Notes under the pieces: model-generated
Told to the model about the DNA's origin: nothing
Databases searched by the model: none
What the model saw: only the letters and a program-made list of their open reading frames with translations
Program-made: the position numbers and the translations under genes
In this document: positions 47,000-57,802 of the stretch, piece after piece
How the letters are laid out: each line of letters starts with the position of its first letter
Position numbering within the stretch: the first letter of the stretch is position 1
DNA from: Adiantum capillus-veneris
Lineage: Eukaryota; Streptophyta; Polypodiopsida; Polypodiales; Pteridaceae
Assembly (NCBI GenBank): GCA_014529385.2
Contig: CM043956.1
Coordinates: 89,215,221-89,275,220, forward strand
DNA length: 60,000 nucleotides
Reading direction: 5' to 3'

Positions 47000-48129
47000 T
47001 TTTGAAGTCTAGTGCCGCTTCGGGTCACTTTTTGGTCATGTGGATCACATAGACTTGTGGAGCATGTCGAGATGCTCCTACCCATGAATTTTGGTAGCAT
47101 TTGGGCGCCTTTTCGCTGATTTCCCATTTGGTGGCCTCTTGCGGGATTCTAAGAATTAGGGTTTTTTCCGATGGTTTTCTACTGCCTGTGGACATCAAAG
47201 ACTGGTCGCCTATGCTAGGTTAAGCTGCCGATGAAGTCTCGTTGCTTTTGGGTTAGCCATTAGGTCGCCACCTCTACTTGTAGGTCTCTACCGCCCGCTT
47301 TGTGTGTGAGGCCTACGCTAGTTTTCGGAACAAAACGACAAACATGCACAAAAAGCTCAAGGTGGTGAGCCTACCTCTCATGTCTAAAGCCCGTCGGGTA
47401 GTCGTGCGCGTCGTAGAAGCTGTTGGAAGGTTCGTCCGCTCTAAGTGGCAGAAGCTCTCTCCAAAAGGTCAATAGTAAAAATGAGGTGAAAATTTCTTAT
47501 AATGGAGGTCCCTGAACCACTTTTCATGAAATTTGACACGTGCTCCCAACTTCTTGCAAGATGCGGTTTAAACTCAAAAATTTCTTGATTTGGACTCCAT
47601 TTGCTCTGTTTACCAGAAATTTGGCATTTCGGTCAAAACCTTGCCAAAACACGCTTTCCGCTCTAGTCTCATAATTGCACCCCCACTGTACCATAGGTTG
47701 TCCTATAGTCACCGATCATCCCCATATTTTTGTTTTTCATTACGATCGTTTTTCCTGCTTTTTGTATTTTTGGATTTTTTCTGCCAAAAATTAGCAAAAT
47801 TAAAAGAAAAATAGCAAATCAAACCCAGAAAATCCTTAAAAATCATAATAAATCATAAACATCACCGCAAAATATTATATACACTCACATGCAATTTTTA
47901 TGGCCGAATTTCTCCGTTTTACCAATATTTTACCCGAAAAATAGCTATTTCTACTTACATACACACACCTATGGGCTTGATTTGGCGTTTGGCCCCATAT
48001 ACGTATAGATACAAGCTTTATAAGGGCATATATACTTGGGTTAGTCTAGAAAATTTTGCAATCAAACAACAACCCTTAAAATAGTCGAAAATCATGCCCC
48101 TTTTTTACTCTTTCTACTGTTGGTTCCGC
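47000..48129. other. Noncoding stretch, probably including the 3' LTR of element C
   Basis: No coding region. On the minus strand, a purine tract at 48141-48153 precedes TGCGGAACC (48130 downward), and a TATA-like CCTTATAAAGC lies near 48020, so part of this is probably the 3' LTR of element C. Its far end was not found. Confidence 0.4.
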
Positions 48130-48140
48130 ATTTGAGAATG

Positions 48141-48153
48141 CCTCCCCCCCTCC
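48141..48153 (-). other. Polypurine tract of element C
   Basis: Minus strand AGGAGGGGGGAGG after the basic tail of the last ORF. It is about 10 nt from the nearest TG, so the exact LTR start is uncertain. Confidence 0.45.
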
Positions 48154-48362
48154 TAGCCAGAGTCCTCCCGGACGACAAGGTATCGCCTCGGAGTATGTGT
48201 CATGCATAGGTTGAAAAATTTGTGCTAATGCTTGGCCGATTAATGTATACTCAGTCAATGCATGGAAAAATTAATGTTGTGCAAGAGAAGGGAATAAGCC
48301 ATATGCTTATTGGCATTCGCCGTCGAGGTTTCCTGTTTTCTTTGCAAGTAACAGCTGTAAAT

Positions 48363-49091
48363 CTACTGCTCTCTGTTTAATTGTCTTTTTTTGCAAAAGG
48401 CAATCGCTTTGCTGCTACTGTTGATATAACCATAGTTGTTTCTATGGAGATGATTGGCTTGGCCGGAATGGCCGTAGTCCTTATTTCTTTTTCTTTCCAT
48501 TGGTAGCTTGTTTTTACCGGTTTTTGTAGGTGTTTTGCCACTTCCTTGGTTGCCAACTGTTTTGTTGCGGATTGGCATCCACGTAAGTTGTTTGTCCTTT
48601 TTCAAATGTAGCTGTCTGCCTTCCGTTATTGCTTGTACTGAAGAGAGTTCCTTTTGCTTTTGTTTTGGTATCCAAATGCAAGTAACATTTGGGTTATTGC
48701 TGAGCATTTTGTTTGGGATCCATATCTGTTTTATGCCCTTGGTTTTTGGTTGAACTACGTGCTTCGGTTGAATTCTTTCGTTGCATTGTTGTTTGTCTGC
48801 CATGTCATTTCTATCCTTCCGCATCCATACTTGTTTTCCTTGTTTTGGTAATCTAGATCTTTGCATTGCAGTCAGTGACTTCGTATGTATGTACTTAGCA
48901 TGATGGGATTTTACCTGTCTGTTGGCCTTGGGTATCATGTAGTTCTTTGGTGTCATTCTTGCTTTTGGCTCTTTTTCCACTGATTGCATTGCTTGCAGCT
49001 GATTATTCCGGTATTGCTGAGTAAAGGCTATCACCTGTTGTTCTTGTGCATGCTCAATTTTGACTGCAATCGCATTCCAATCTATCTGCAC
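48363..49091 (-). pseudogene. Element C: basic, Gln-rich C-terminal tail
   Basis: 243 open codons following the protease-like domain 2 in its second frame (VQIDWNAIAVKIEHAQEQQ is still protease end). The rest is rich in Lys, Gln and Asn. It carries four short tryptophan motifs: KQVWMRKD, KQIWIPNK, TCIWIPKQ and QLTWMPIR, 16-35 residues apart. Function unknown; a basic tail with repeated Trp motifs could bind nucleic acid, but that is a guess. A purine tract lies 210 bp downstream, so this is the 3'-most coding part of C. Confidence 0.6.
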
Positions 49092-49464
49092 ATTATACTC
49101 TTTTTACCAAGGTTGTCCCAACATCATTGGGTGTTGTGTGCTTTCATCCTCGACTACGTAAAATTTGTGTGGGTAAATATATTGATGTACTTGTACATGC
49201 AATATAGTCCAACCCAATGTTGTCAACGAGTGTACATCATAATGATGTACTTGTACATGCAATATAGTCCAGCACTTGACTAGTAGGATGAAGTTGACCT
49301 GTGGATTTGAGCTGTTGGTATAATCCGTAAGAGATCAAATTTGCTTGAGCTCTAGAATCAAGGAATGCCGTCGATTCAATTTGATTGCTACCCAGTTTGA
49401 CTGCAATTATTGGCTCCACTGTGTCTTCATCCAACTTCGTTAGTCGAATGGCATTGATTCGCAA
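49085..49464 (-). pseudogene. Element C: second retropepsin-like domain, after integrase
   Basis: The first part is in the same frame as integrase. It reads PIIAVKLGSNQIESTAFLDS then RAQANLISYGLYQQL, where D-S-R-A (Asp codon 49357-49359) stands at the place of D-S-G-A. After a frame change the second part has LTTLGWTILHVQVH, YPHKFYVVEDES and MMLGQPW (49107-49127), the family's C-terminal [IM]-x-G-x-P-W motif, then a stop. The true protease of C is at 54038-54400, so this is a second copy or a capture. The Gly to Arg change and the stop suggest this copy is dead. A 29-bp direct repeat (49183-49211, 49243-49271) disrupts the middle. Confidence 0.6.
49183..49271. repeat. 29-bp direct repeat, 60-bp period
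   Basis: TGATGTACTTGTACATGCAA and the next nine bases occur at 49183-49211 and 49243-49271, inside the protease-like domain 2. It doubles the HVQVH-coding segment, and the frame changes in its vicinity. Confidence 0.9.
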
Positions 49465-50949
49465 TGGTGCTCCACTTAGTTGTTGTTGTCGCAGAAGTCT
49501 TCGTTTTGCAATGCGTTCTTTTGCTTCTGCTTGAGATTCTTCTCATACTCTCTGTTTTTCCTTCATTCGTTGTTTTCCTTGATGAATTTTTCGAAGCATA
49601 TCCTATGTGAGTGGTAAATGATATTTCTTCAGACGACATCCACTAATCCAGTTCGGCATTTCTTCAACTGCTAATGTAGCAAGCTTGACAACTCCACTTT
49701 GTGATAGATCACTAGTCACAAAGGGTCCCATCCCTCGTTTTTTAAGTTTCTTGGCATGTTGCTTCAAAGTATAAAAAAGTACATAATCACCTGTTTTGAA
49801 CTCTTTAGTGCGCACTTGCTTGGCAAAAAAATCTTTTTGTCTTCTCTTTTTAGCATAGATTGAAGCTACAGCTCTCAAGCGGAGCTCATCTAGATTTTCA
49901 AGATCATCTATTCTTAAAGAGAGCTCATGCCCTGTCCATTCTAAGCGTTTTTCTACTCGTAGAGTTGGAATTAAAAACTCTATGGGTAGTATAGCATTTA
50001 GGCCAAACACCATGTTCTACGGTGTTGTTCCTATGGATGTTTTGTAAGCTACCTTGTATGCCCATAGGGTTGAGTGTAGCTGATGATCCCAATCTATTCT
50101 TGATTCTGACACTATTTTAGTGAGAACCGTGCATAGTGTTTTATTTGTGGCCTCAGCTTGTCCATTGGCCTATGGATGGTATGGAGCAGATTTTCTATGT
50201 ATGACCATGAATTCCTCTAGCAGATATTCAATGACTTCATTAAGAAAATGTGTCCCACGATCACTGACAATTTCTATTGGTAAACCATATCGTACAAAAA
50301 CATTCTCATACAAAAATTGTACAGTAGTTCGTGTATCAGCTTTTTGCGTTGCCTTGGCTTCGACCCATTTTGTGAGATAGTCCGTAGCCACAATGATATA
50401 TTGGGTATGGGTGCAATATGCAGGGGGTGAGATAGGTCCCACAAAATCAATGCCCGATTTTGCAAATGCTCTTGCTCTCATCATTGGCCGTAGTGGCATT
50501 TCATCTCTCTTTATCTGCACCTTGGTGCGCAGACATGCGTCACAACGCTTTACAAACTCTTCAGCATCCATGTGCAATGTAGGCCACCACATACCTGCGG
50601 TTAAGATAATTTTTTCCAACTTATCGCCTGAAAAATGGCCTCCACTTATTCCGCTATGTACATGTTCTAGAATCAGTAGGTATTCGCTTTCACTTGCACA
50701 GATTCTAAGTTGATTGTCATTTCCTCGCTTATAGAGTTGGTTCCCAATTAACTGAAAGTCACGGGCTTCTAGCTCTATAGATTTTTTCGGTGCTCTTGTT
50801 ATGTTCTTTGGAAACATCATGGTGGTTAAGACATCAATGATATATTGACTCCATACAGGTGCAATGTTTACCTGAAACAATGTCGTGTGATCCACTGGTC
50901 GTTTGGCACTACGTATAGTACAATTGGTAACATAAGAGGATGAAAGCAT
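49465..50949 (-). pseudogene. Element C: integrase with H2C2 region 2, core and C-terminal domain
   Basis: The zinc domain has HSGISGGHF, GMWWPTLHMDAEEF, KRCDAC. Core: GIDFVGPISPP, Asp at 50260-50262 (VSDRGTHF), Glu at 50152-50154 (GQAEA), D-X35-E. A TAG at 50170-50172 sits in the HP-x-ANG motif where Gln is usual. Another TAG near 50014 splits TP-x-NMVFGLNAILP. The C-terminal domain has EFKTGDYVLFYTLKQHAKKL and KKRGMGPFV, then WISGCRLKKYHLPLT. Two more stops (TAG, TGA) follow before protease-like domain 2, in the same frame. Before the zinc domain lies VAPVWSQYI-type linker sequence, open from 50949. Confidence 0.9.
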
Positions 50950-51222
50950 GTTAACGTGTCACACTTTTCCATGTCCCAGACAATGCTAACTAGCACAATT
51001 TTGACATATGCTAACTAGTACAATAACATGAGCTACATCTCCAAAGTCTATGACATATGATATATCAATAAAAATCTCTTGAAACAAGGAATCCAAATAT
51101 ACAACCTCCGACAAATTTTGATATAAGTTCTAAGAAATTTACCAGACGCCCAACTTTTTTAAAATGTGCTAACTTGAAAATGCTTACTAGCACAAAAAGC
51201 GTGACACGTTAACATGGTTTCA
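50941..51222. mobile_element. MITE inside the pol of element C
   Basis: 282 bp with inverted ends TGAAA[GC]CATGTTAACGTGTCAC[AG]CTTTT (about 26 bp, two mismatches). Inside are repeated short motifs GCTAACTAGCACAA, GCTAACTAGTACAA, GCTTACTAGCACAA. It has no coding capacity and interrupts the zinc region of integrase. The target duplication is unclear: TTAA flanks a shorter version of the ends, but the similarity continues outside it. Confidence 0.8.
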
Positions 51223-51343
51223 CCGAAGAATGTATGTCCGCATATATAGTTGGCCAATAAACCCCTAACTGTTTCAGTCTCTGGTGTGTTTTCACTGTTG
51301 AACAATGAAATGCACAATCCTGGACATGTGCTTCTTCAAGGTA
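51223..51343 (-). pseudogene. Element C: H2C2-like region 1
   Basis: After a stop (about 51344) the minus strand continues EEAHVQDCAFHCS, then QLGVYWPTIYADIHSSV, cut by the MITE; NCTIR follows on the other side. Spacing of His, the WPT motif and the following Cys resembles an integrase zinc domain. With region 2 (HSGISGGHF...CDAC) downstream, pol would have two such domains in tandem before the core. Confidence 0.6.
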
Positions 51344-52929
51344 TCACTCGAATTCTTCCGGATTTATACATAATTGTAGGATTTGGTCCGATCCTAGATG
51401 ATACAGCCGTCTTTCTATCAACTGGAAGCTTTTTGTTTGTCGAATTGTTTGTTGTTTGGATTTGTATTCCATATTATCAAACCTACTTCCAAAGGAAAGA
51501 ATGCTAACTATTTCCTGTGACCATTTTGGTATCATTTCAATATTGAAAAGATAAGCATCTGGTATGTCATCATCTACTCCTTCAGAAGCTTCCCTGTTGT
51601 GTATCCTTGAAAGGTTCTCTGCTCGTAGATGGGTTTTACCCTTTTTGACCACCACTGTGAAATCAAACTCTAGCAATATAATAAACCAGTGTACAATTCT
51701 CCCTGTATTGCATGGTTTATTTACCAGATACAAAAGAGCTTGATGATCTGTAAAGAACACAAATTGTTTGCGAGCAAATAATGCCGGAATTTATTTACAG
51801 CATAAATCATTCCTAACCCTTCTCGTTCGGTGGTTGTGTAGTTCTTTTCTGCACTGTTTAACTGTCGGCTTGCATAACACACTAGAAAATCCATTGTTCC
51901 TTCTCCAGGTTGAGCCAGAATACTCCCGATTGCATAGGCAGAAGCATCAATGTGAACATGGAATATCTTTTCCCAATCCGGTACTTTAAGTACGGGTGCT
52001 GATATAAGGTTTTTCTTCAGTTTTTGGAATGAAGTTTCACACTCGTCGGTCCAATCAAAATTGACTAGCAAATGATACAGAGGTTGTGCAATGACTGCAT
52101 ACATGTATATGAATCTTCGATAATATCCGCAATGTCCCATGAAGGATTGCACTTGTTTCGCATTAGTGGGCCTGGGTAGTTCTACTATGACTTTGACTTT
52201 GTTTAGGTCAGTGGTTATGCCATTTCTTGAAACAATGTGTCCTAAGATGCGGCCTTGTTTAACCATAAAGATACACTTTTCCGGGTTAAGACAGATTCGA
52301 TATGTCCAGCATTTTTCAAATACCTTTTGCAAATGATCAATATGTTCCTCTCGTAGAAGAGAGTGTACACAAAGATGATCCATGTATATTTCTAAGAATA
52401 TTCTCAGGTATTCTTTGAACGCCTGCGTCATTAACCTTTGGAAAGTAGCTGGGGCATTAGTTAAGCCAAACGGCATAACTCGATACGCATAAATTCCCCA
52501 TTCTATGGCAAACACTGTTTTGTGTTGATCCTCCCTTGCAATCTAGTTAGTTGTATCCTAAAAACCCATCCAGAAAAGAATAAGCCTGTTTTCCAGCCAC
52601 CAGCTCAAGTACATGTTCTGTGATTGGCAAGGGATAATTATTCCTTATGGTGGTTGCATTTACCTTTTTGAGGTTTACACACACTCGCAGTTTTCCGCTC
52701 TTTTTGGGAACTACCACAATGGGTGACACCCAATCTGTATGTTCAATTTCATATAGATGAATTCAGCTTCCATTAGCTTATCAATCTCTTCTTTGATTCG
52801 TTTAGCAAATGTATCATTGTATGTATAAGGACGTTGTTTGCTAGGTTTTGCATCCGATTTCAAAGGAATTGTATGTTGGTATGTCGATGGATCAACTCCT
52901 TTGAGGTCTTTATAGGACCATGCAAACAC
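51344..52929 (-). pseudogene. Element C: reverse transcriptase and RNase H
   Basis: Four frame segments. RT begins near KGVDPSTYQHTIPLKSD (52929-52711), then SPIVVVPKKSGKLRVCVNLK (52729-52547), then YRVMPFGLTNAPATFQRLM in 52515-51721. The catalytic motif is Y-M-D-H (52375-52386) instead of Y-x-D-D, so this RT is inactive. The RNase H region has VHIDASAYAIGSILAQPGEG and EKNYTTTEREGLGMIYAVNK, continuing in another frame with FFTDHQALLYLVNKP (51760-51344). The linker DDIPDAYLFNIEM follows, leading into H2C2-like region 1. Confidence 0.9.
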
Positions 52930-53294
52930 ATCTTTATATTTCTTGAGAAGTTGTGTTAGCCGTTCTTCTTCTTTAGGCTCTAAATCGTTTGCTATATAGA
53001 CCGGCTGAGGCTTTTCACTTGATCCGCGAGGTCTATTCTTTTTGCATTTTTTGGCCCATCATAAGATTCTTGGTTGGTTCTTTCCTTGACTGGTGGCGTC
53101 ATGATGATTTTTCTGTCCTGGATGGTAGATTTCCGATAGTGTGATAGTACATTCATGTTTCCTTTCTCTGACTCCCCTTTACCATCACTATCTTCTTCAG
53201 TAGTCCATATCTCACGTAAAGACCGTTTGAGTTCTTGGTATTTCTGTTTACAATCCAGTTTGGTCCACTCTTGGTCTTTTGTTGTTTTTTATTT

Positions 53295-53927
53295 TTATTT
53301 TTGAGAGTTTTGTGATTTTGTTTCTGTTTTAGCTTTTCGTTCTTGTTTTATTTTCTCTCGCGTTCTTTCCCTTCGATCTTTTAAGAATCTTCCTGATATT
53401 TGATCTTTTACACAATCCTCTGCTTTTACAAGCATCAAATAGTGAGTTTTACCTTTTATCATGGGCATCAGGTTTTTTCTTGCTTTGTTTCTTGCTCGTT
53501 TCCTTCTATAGCGTTCCTGGCGTCTAGGGTGCTGATTAGCAAAATCATAAAACTTGATATTCTCGGTTTCCCTTCCCGGCTCACTTGAGGTGTTTGGACA
53601 CTCATTATCTACATCATCGTTTACTTCCAGATGTTCAGAGGATTTATAAAACTCTTCTTGTTCCGGTGGTTCTATCTTCTCATCTTCTCCGGGTATAATG
53701 CTTACCATGTAGTGGTGTAGCACATCATAGCCATCCTTATCGCAAAATTTTGTTGTTGGACTATCTGTAATGGTATAGAAATCCAATGTTGCTAGTATGT
53801 GTTCCCATTCTAGAGGTTCCAAGGCATCTTCAGGGAAAGGTTCTAGAATATACTCCTTGTCCTCTATCGCTCTTTCTAAGACGCATTCCTCTCTTCTTAA
53901 GCTTCCACAATGTGAAGCTCCGCACAT
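53295..53927 (-). pseudogene. Element C: charged linker between protease and RT
   Basis: Open minus-strand frame, first acidic (EYILEPFPEDALEPLEWEHI, EDEKIEPPEQEEF), then basic (RRQERYRRKRARNKARKN, RKAKTETKSQ). No domain recognised. It lies where many Ty3 elements have a short linker, so the 200-residue length is notable. Stops in the flanking sequence interrupt it on both sides. Confidence 0.6.
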
Positions 53928-54037
53928 CCATAGCTCTTTTTGTTACCCTAACCATGCTGGGAGTTCTGATCTTGCTACTGTAGTTGAATCAAACTCTTCC
54001 ACAGGTGTTTGGTTCACATCTTTGTAACTATGGTCTT

Positions 54038-56703
54038 TCATGTGTATTTTAGTTGTTGTCGCGCCATGAGGCTGAGGTATATGTGGTCGTAACCCCAATC
54101 TTGGACCATCTTCAATTGTTGCATGAATGGTCTTTCCAAGATGATCTCATAATTGTTCTTTTTGTTGAAATTGACTATCGCAAATGTATGCTCATACTCG
54201 ATCCTGCACGAAGTGACAATCACTTTTTCTCAGAGTCCTAGAGGCTTCTCCATGAACCCGTTTGCCAATTGCAGTTTCATTATGGTAGCTCTTAAAGCTA
54301 GTTTTTCCCATTTTTTCCAGATTTCCTTGGTGGCGATAGCAACTCCCACTCCACTGTCGAGAATAGCTTTGGAAACTACTCCTTGGAATTCTACTAGTAG
54401 CGTGGTGTTTCCATCTTCTCCCTCACAATACTCTCCAACCTTGTTTAATGGTATTGGCCTAGTGTTTAGTTGAGGCCTGTCCAAATCTCTGATCCCTTCA
54501 TGTCGCCTCAAGGTGGGGTCTTTCACTCCAAATTTTTCTAGGCATTTACCTACTGTGGTCCACATGTTTGGTCGTAACCTTAGGAGTTCTACTAATGTGA
54601 TTGTGCATGCCACCGGGGTGGACAATAACTCAATCAATGCTTGTGAATCCATCACTTTGTTAGAATAAAGTCTTTGAGATGGGATTGCTCTCACTTCAGA
54701 CTTGTCCTTATACTCTCCTCGGTAAGAAGGTAAAGTTTTCAACGAGTCTGGTTGGCTGTGCCCCGAACTAATTGATCCCTGGTCTCCCCCTTGTGAATGT
54801 ATCTCAAAGTTCATTTGTGACCTTTCCTCAAATTCTTCAATAGGAGGTGAGATCACGTTCTTCTCTTTTCTCTTGCTATTCATGTGGTTACTCATCCTGT
54901 TAGCCTCGTTGGCCTCACGGATTTGCTTCCACAGATCATCTAGACCGTTACAGTCCTTACCCATTTCTGTCAATGTTTTAGGCTGGAACCCGTCACTTGC
55001 CTCATCTGTTGTATTTGGCACTATGATAGGCTCTCCTATGGACTCATAGGCATTAGTGAGTCTTTCCTTTTTTTCTACTTGTTCCTCTAAAGTTGGGTGG
55101 ATAGGGGTTGGAGCTGGTGCTTCATGCAAATTTGCAGGTTTACCCAGGGGGTCTTCCATCAATGATTGAGATGTTTCGATCATCTTTTTACACATTTCCA
55201 ACCTTTGTTTTTCTATTTCCGCATATGGATAAGTCATCCATATTTTCTCCTGGGTTTGGTTCTTTTTGAGTCTGCCTTCATAAGCTTTTAGAAGCGCATC
55301 CAACTGCTCATTTACCTTGTCTGCCAGTACAAATCCTCCTGATCCTGCACTTTTGGGCTCTGCTATTTCCTTGGGTGCTATGGTTGCCGTGGTGTGTGAA
55401 CGTAATCTAGCTAGATCCTCTAACCGCTCTAATCTATCCTTTGTATGTTTCAACTCCTCGAATAGAGCTATTTGCTCTCGTTATTTCCTGGCTTTCATAC
55501 GCGCCTTTCTAGCTTTCCAAGTGCTTCTCTGATTTTTCGTTTCTGAAATTTGCTCATCGGTTTTTGGCACTTCAACTATGGGTTCGTTCGTCATTGTTTG
55601 AGCTTGGGATCGTGTTACCGCCTGAATAGGTATGATTGTTTCATTTTCCAACCCTCCACTGGAAGGTACTCTTTCTAGCATGTTCAAGGTGGTTTTTGCT
55701 CCTTTGCTTGGGTTTTTAGGGCAATCGCGAATCAAATGAGTAACTCCACACTCGGTGCAATATGCGTTGACTCTAATGATTTCATCATGAGGACAGTCTC
55801 TTAGCCAATGGTCTCCACCACACTTGTAGCAGGGTCCCTTGGGTTGTTGAGGTGCTCCTTGAGCTCCTCTTTGTTGGTATGCATGTCTCTATCCGCCCAT
55901 GCCTCCGTTGGCTATGAACAACAATGTTCGTTCATCTAAGCTATATCTTCCTTCTCCTGCTACCTGTGCAGCTGTTGGTGGTTCTGCACTTCCTATCATG
56001 CTCCATGGTTCTAGTGTCGAGGGTTCTTCTGGTGGATAATAGACAGAGTTTGCCGCATATCCGTTGGGATCTTCATAATATGCATGCATAGGCACCAAAG
56101 CCTTATCCTCTGATTTGGTTACGGTTGGTATGTATCTTATACCGATTGGTCGTAATCCTGGTAGGGGTGGTTGTTTCCCCAACACCGGTTGTGGTCTTTC
56201 TACACCTACAGGTCCTGGTAGGTTGCCTTCTTGAAACCTAGGCATCGGCGGTGGAACTTGACGAGAAGCTAACGGAGCTTCGGGAGCGTAAGGTCTCTCT
56301 CTCACATATCCTTTGTTATAATAACATTCCTCTATCCCATGGTTTGTTCATTTTTGTTCAATAGCACACCACTTGGGCTGTCTAGCCTGGGGTTTAGTGT
56401 ACAAGTTAATCTTTTTTAGCACTTCATCTACAAACAGCTCTTGGTTTACAGCTACTTCTCCTTTCATTGTTGTCTTAGAAGACTTGCTTCCACTTTGTTG
56501 TGAAGATGAATCGTCGTCAAGGTCCTTGAACTCCCCCTCTTTGTAGACCGCACAATTGTCCCCACAAGGTAAAGAGCCTCCTTGGTCAACTCATTCAACG
56601 TCGTGCTCCTCTTCATATGTAAGTACTTGTGGAGATCCGCATTCCTTAGTCCTTGGATGAATATAAGCATAAGTCTGGATTGAGGTGGTGTTAAAGAATA
56701 TGA
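54038..56703 (-). pseudogene. Element C: Gag C-terminal half, two zinc knuckles, protease
   Basis: The order on the minus strand: the end of the Gag domain (SRLMLIFIQGLRNADLHKYL), a Pro-rich region (PLASRQVPPPMPRF), two zinc knuckles in 55720-55830 (CYKCGGDHWLRDC, CTECGVTHLIRDC), a long helical region with KHTKDRLERLEDLARLRSH, and a retropepsin with AILDSGVGVAIA (D-S-G at 54350-54358) and ERPFMQQLKMVQDWGY. Both knuckles are CX2CX3HX4C, one residue shorter than usual. Stops near 55868, 55484 and 54229 break it. The N-terminal half of Gag is absent at the copia junction (56704). Confidence 0.85.
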
Positions 56704-56920
56704 TGTTAAAGAATATTTCATTGTGCTATGGGCGGCCAGACACTGACTATACTATGTTGTAAATATACTTTGGATAATAGTTAAAAGAGAAGAAGAGAGA
56801 AGAGCAACACGTTGAATGGCTGCCCACAGGGTAACGATTGTGTGTGTGTGTGTCTCGATGTGTGTTGATGTGTGTGTGTAGTCTTCTTTCCTACCTTCTC
56901 CATCACCTATGCACTCTACA
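56704..56920 (+). repeat. 5' LTR of the copia element
   Basis: It starts TGTTAAAGAATATTTC and ends GCACTCTACA just before the PBS. It contains a (TG)n stretch and a pyrimidine-rich end. The start is uncertain by about 15 bp because the first 12 bases also occur at 56689-56700. Confidence 0.65.
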
Positions 56921-56923
56921 AAG

Positions 56924-56935
56924 TGGTATCAGAGC
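56924..56935 (+). other. Copia PBS (initiator tRNA-Met)
   Basis: TGGTATCAGAGC, an exact match to the standard plant LTR-element primer site, 3 nt after the LTR. Confidence 0.9.
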
Positions 56936-57802
56936 TCATTTTAAGGAGCTACAGTCAATACACAGATTTCCGTAGCTCTGGAAAACAGCCAAAAAGAGAG
57001 TTTTTTTTGTCATAACTCCCTCACCCGAACTCGGAATACAGTGATCCAGGAGTCTATCTTTATGTTTTTGGGCATTCCGGACGCATTGGAATACTTAAAT
57101 TTGCAAAAATCTGTAATTTTCTGCAAAAAAACAGCCAGCTCACACAAGCATAGGAGATTTTCAGTTTTGCACTCGGAAGTAGATTTACAGGTTACAGGTG
57201 AAGAATTCAGCATTTACACAGGTTTTGGAGAGCGACATAGAGCTTTTGCATCATGATATTGTGTTATCGAAGAATATGTTTGGTTGTTGTGGGTCCGTTA
57301 TGGACAGCCGCCTATGTAAGAAAGGTTTTGGGAAGAAGTTGAGGCAGTGATATTGTTAGATTGAGTACTTTGTGGTTATGTATGGATATGCGGTTAATAT
57401 ATTTTGAAAAACTGTAGCCTTTGTGAGGGTCGAGTGAGGTTTTTTGAAGCCTTGGCCTTGGGAGCTTTGGTACCTTGGCAAGGTGGATTAGGTACTGGAG
57501 CGAACCCCTGACTGGCCCCGCGAACGACCTCATATGACGTTTACGACTATGGGAAGAAGGTGGATGTATGGATATGTGGTATAGGACAGCATATGGATTG
57601 CATTTGCATACAGGTCCATGTGGACATTGTTTTAGAGTATTTATGCATAGTATTGAGTCAGTTTGTGGCAAAGTGAGTCAATGGATTTTCCCTTGGCAGT
57701 GAGAGATTTTCTGTCAGTGTTTATGAGCACTTTGGTTGAGATTGTCACCTTAGATATTGTCCAAATACAAACGAAACTCTGCCGAAATTTTATCAAAATC
57801 CT
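56936..57802 (+). other. Copia 5' leader
   Basis: About 870 bp between PBS and gag without a domain-bearing ORF. Confidence 0.6.

Larger units (their letters stand above)
48141..56703 (-). mobile_element. Ty3 element C, 5' end missing
   Basis: Minus-strand order: Gag (truncated), two zinc knuckles, protease, acidic linker, RT, RNase H, H2C2-like region 1, MITE, H2C2 region 2, integrase core and C-terminal domain, protease-like domain 2, basic Gln-rich tail, purine tract. Gag begins abruptly beside the copia LTR at 56704. All parts carry stops. It is a different family from A and B, without the archaeal-type RNase H. Confidence 0.85.

Noticed and set aside
50941-51222. piggyBac-type MITE with TTAA duplication
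   Set aside because: TTAA is present at both ends but similarity between the ends continues beyond it (CATG, TGAAA), so TTAA is more likely part of the inverted repeat.
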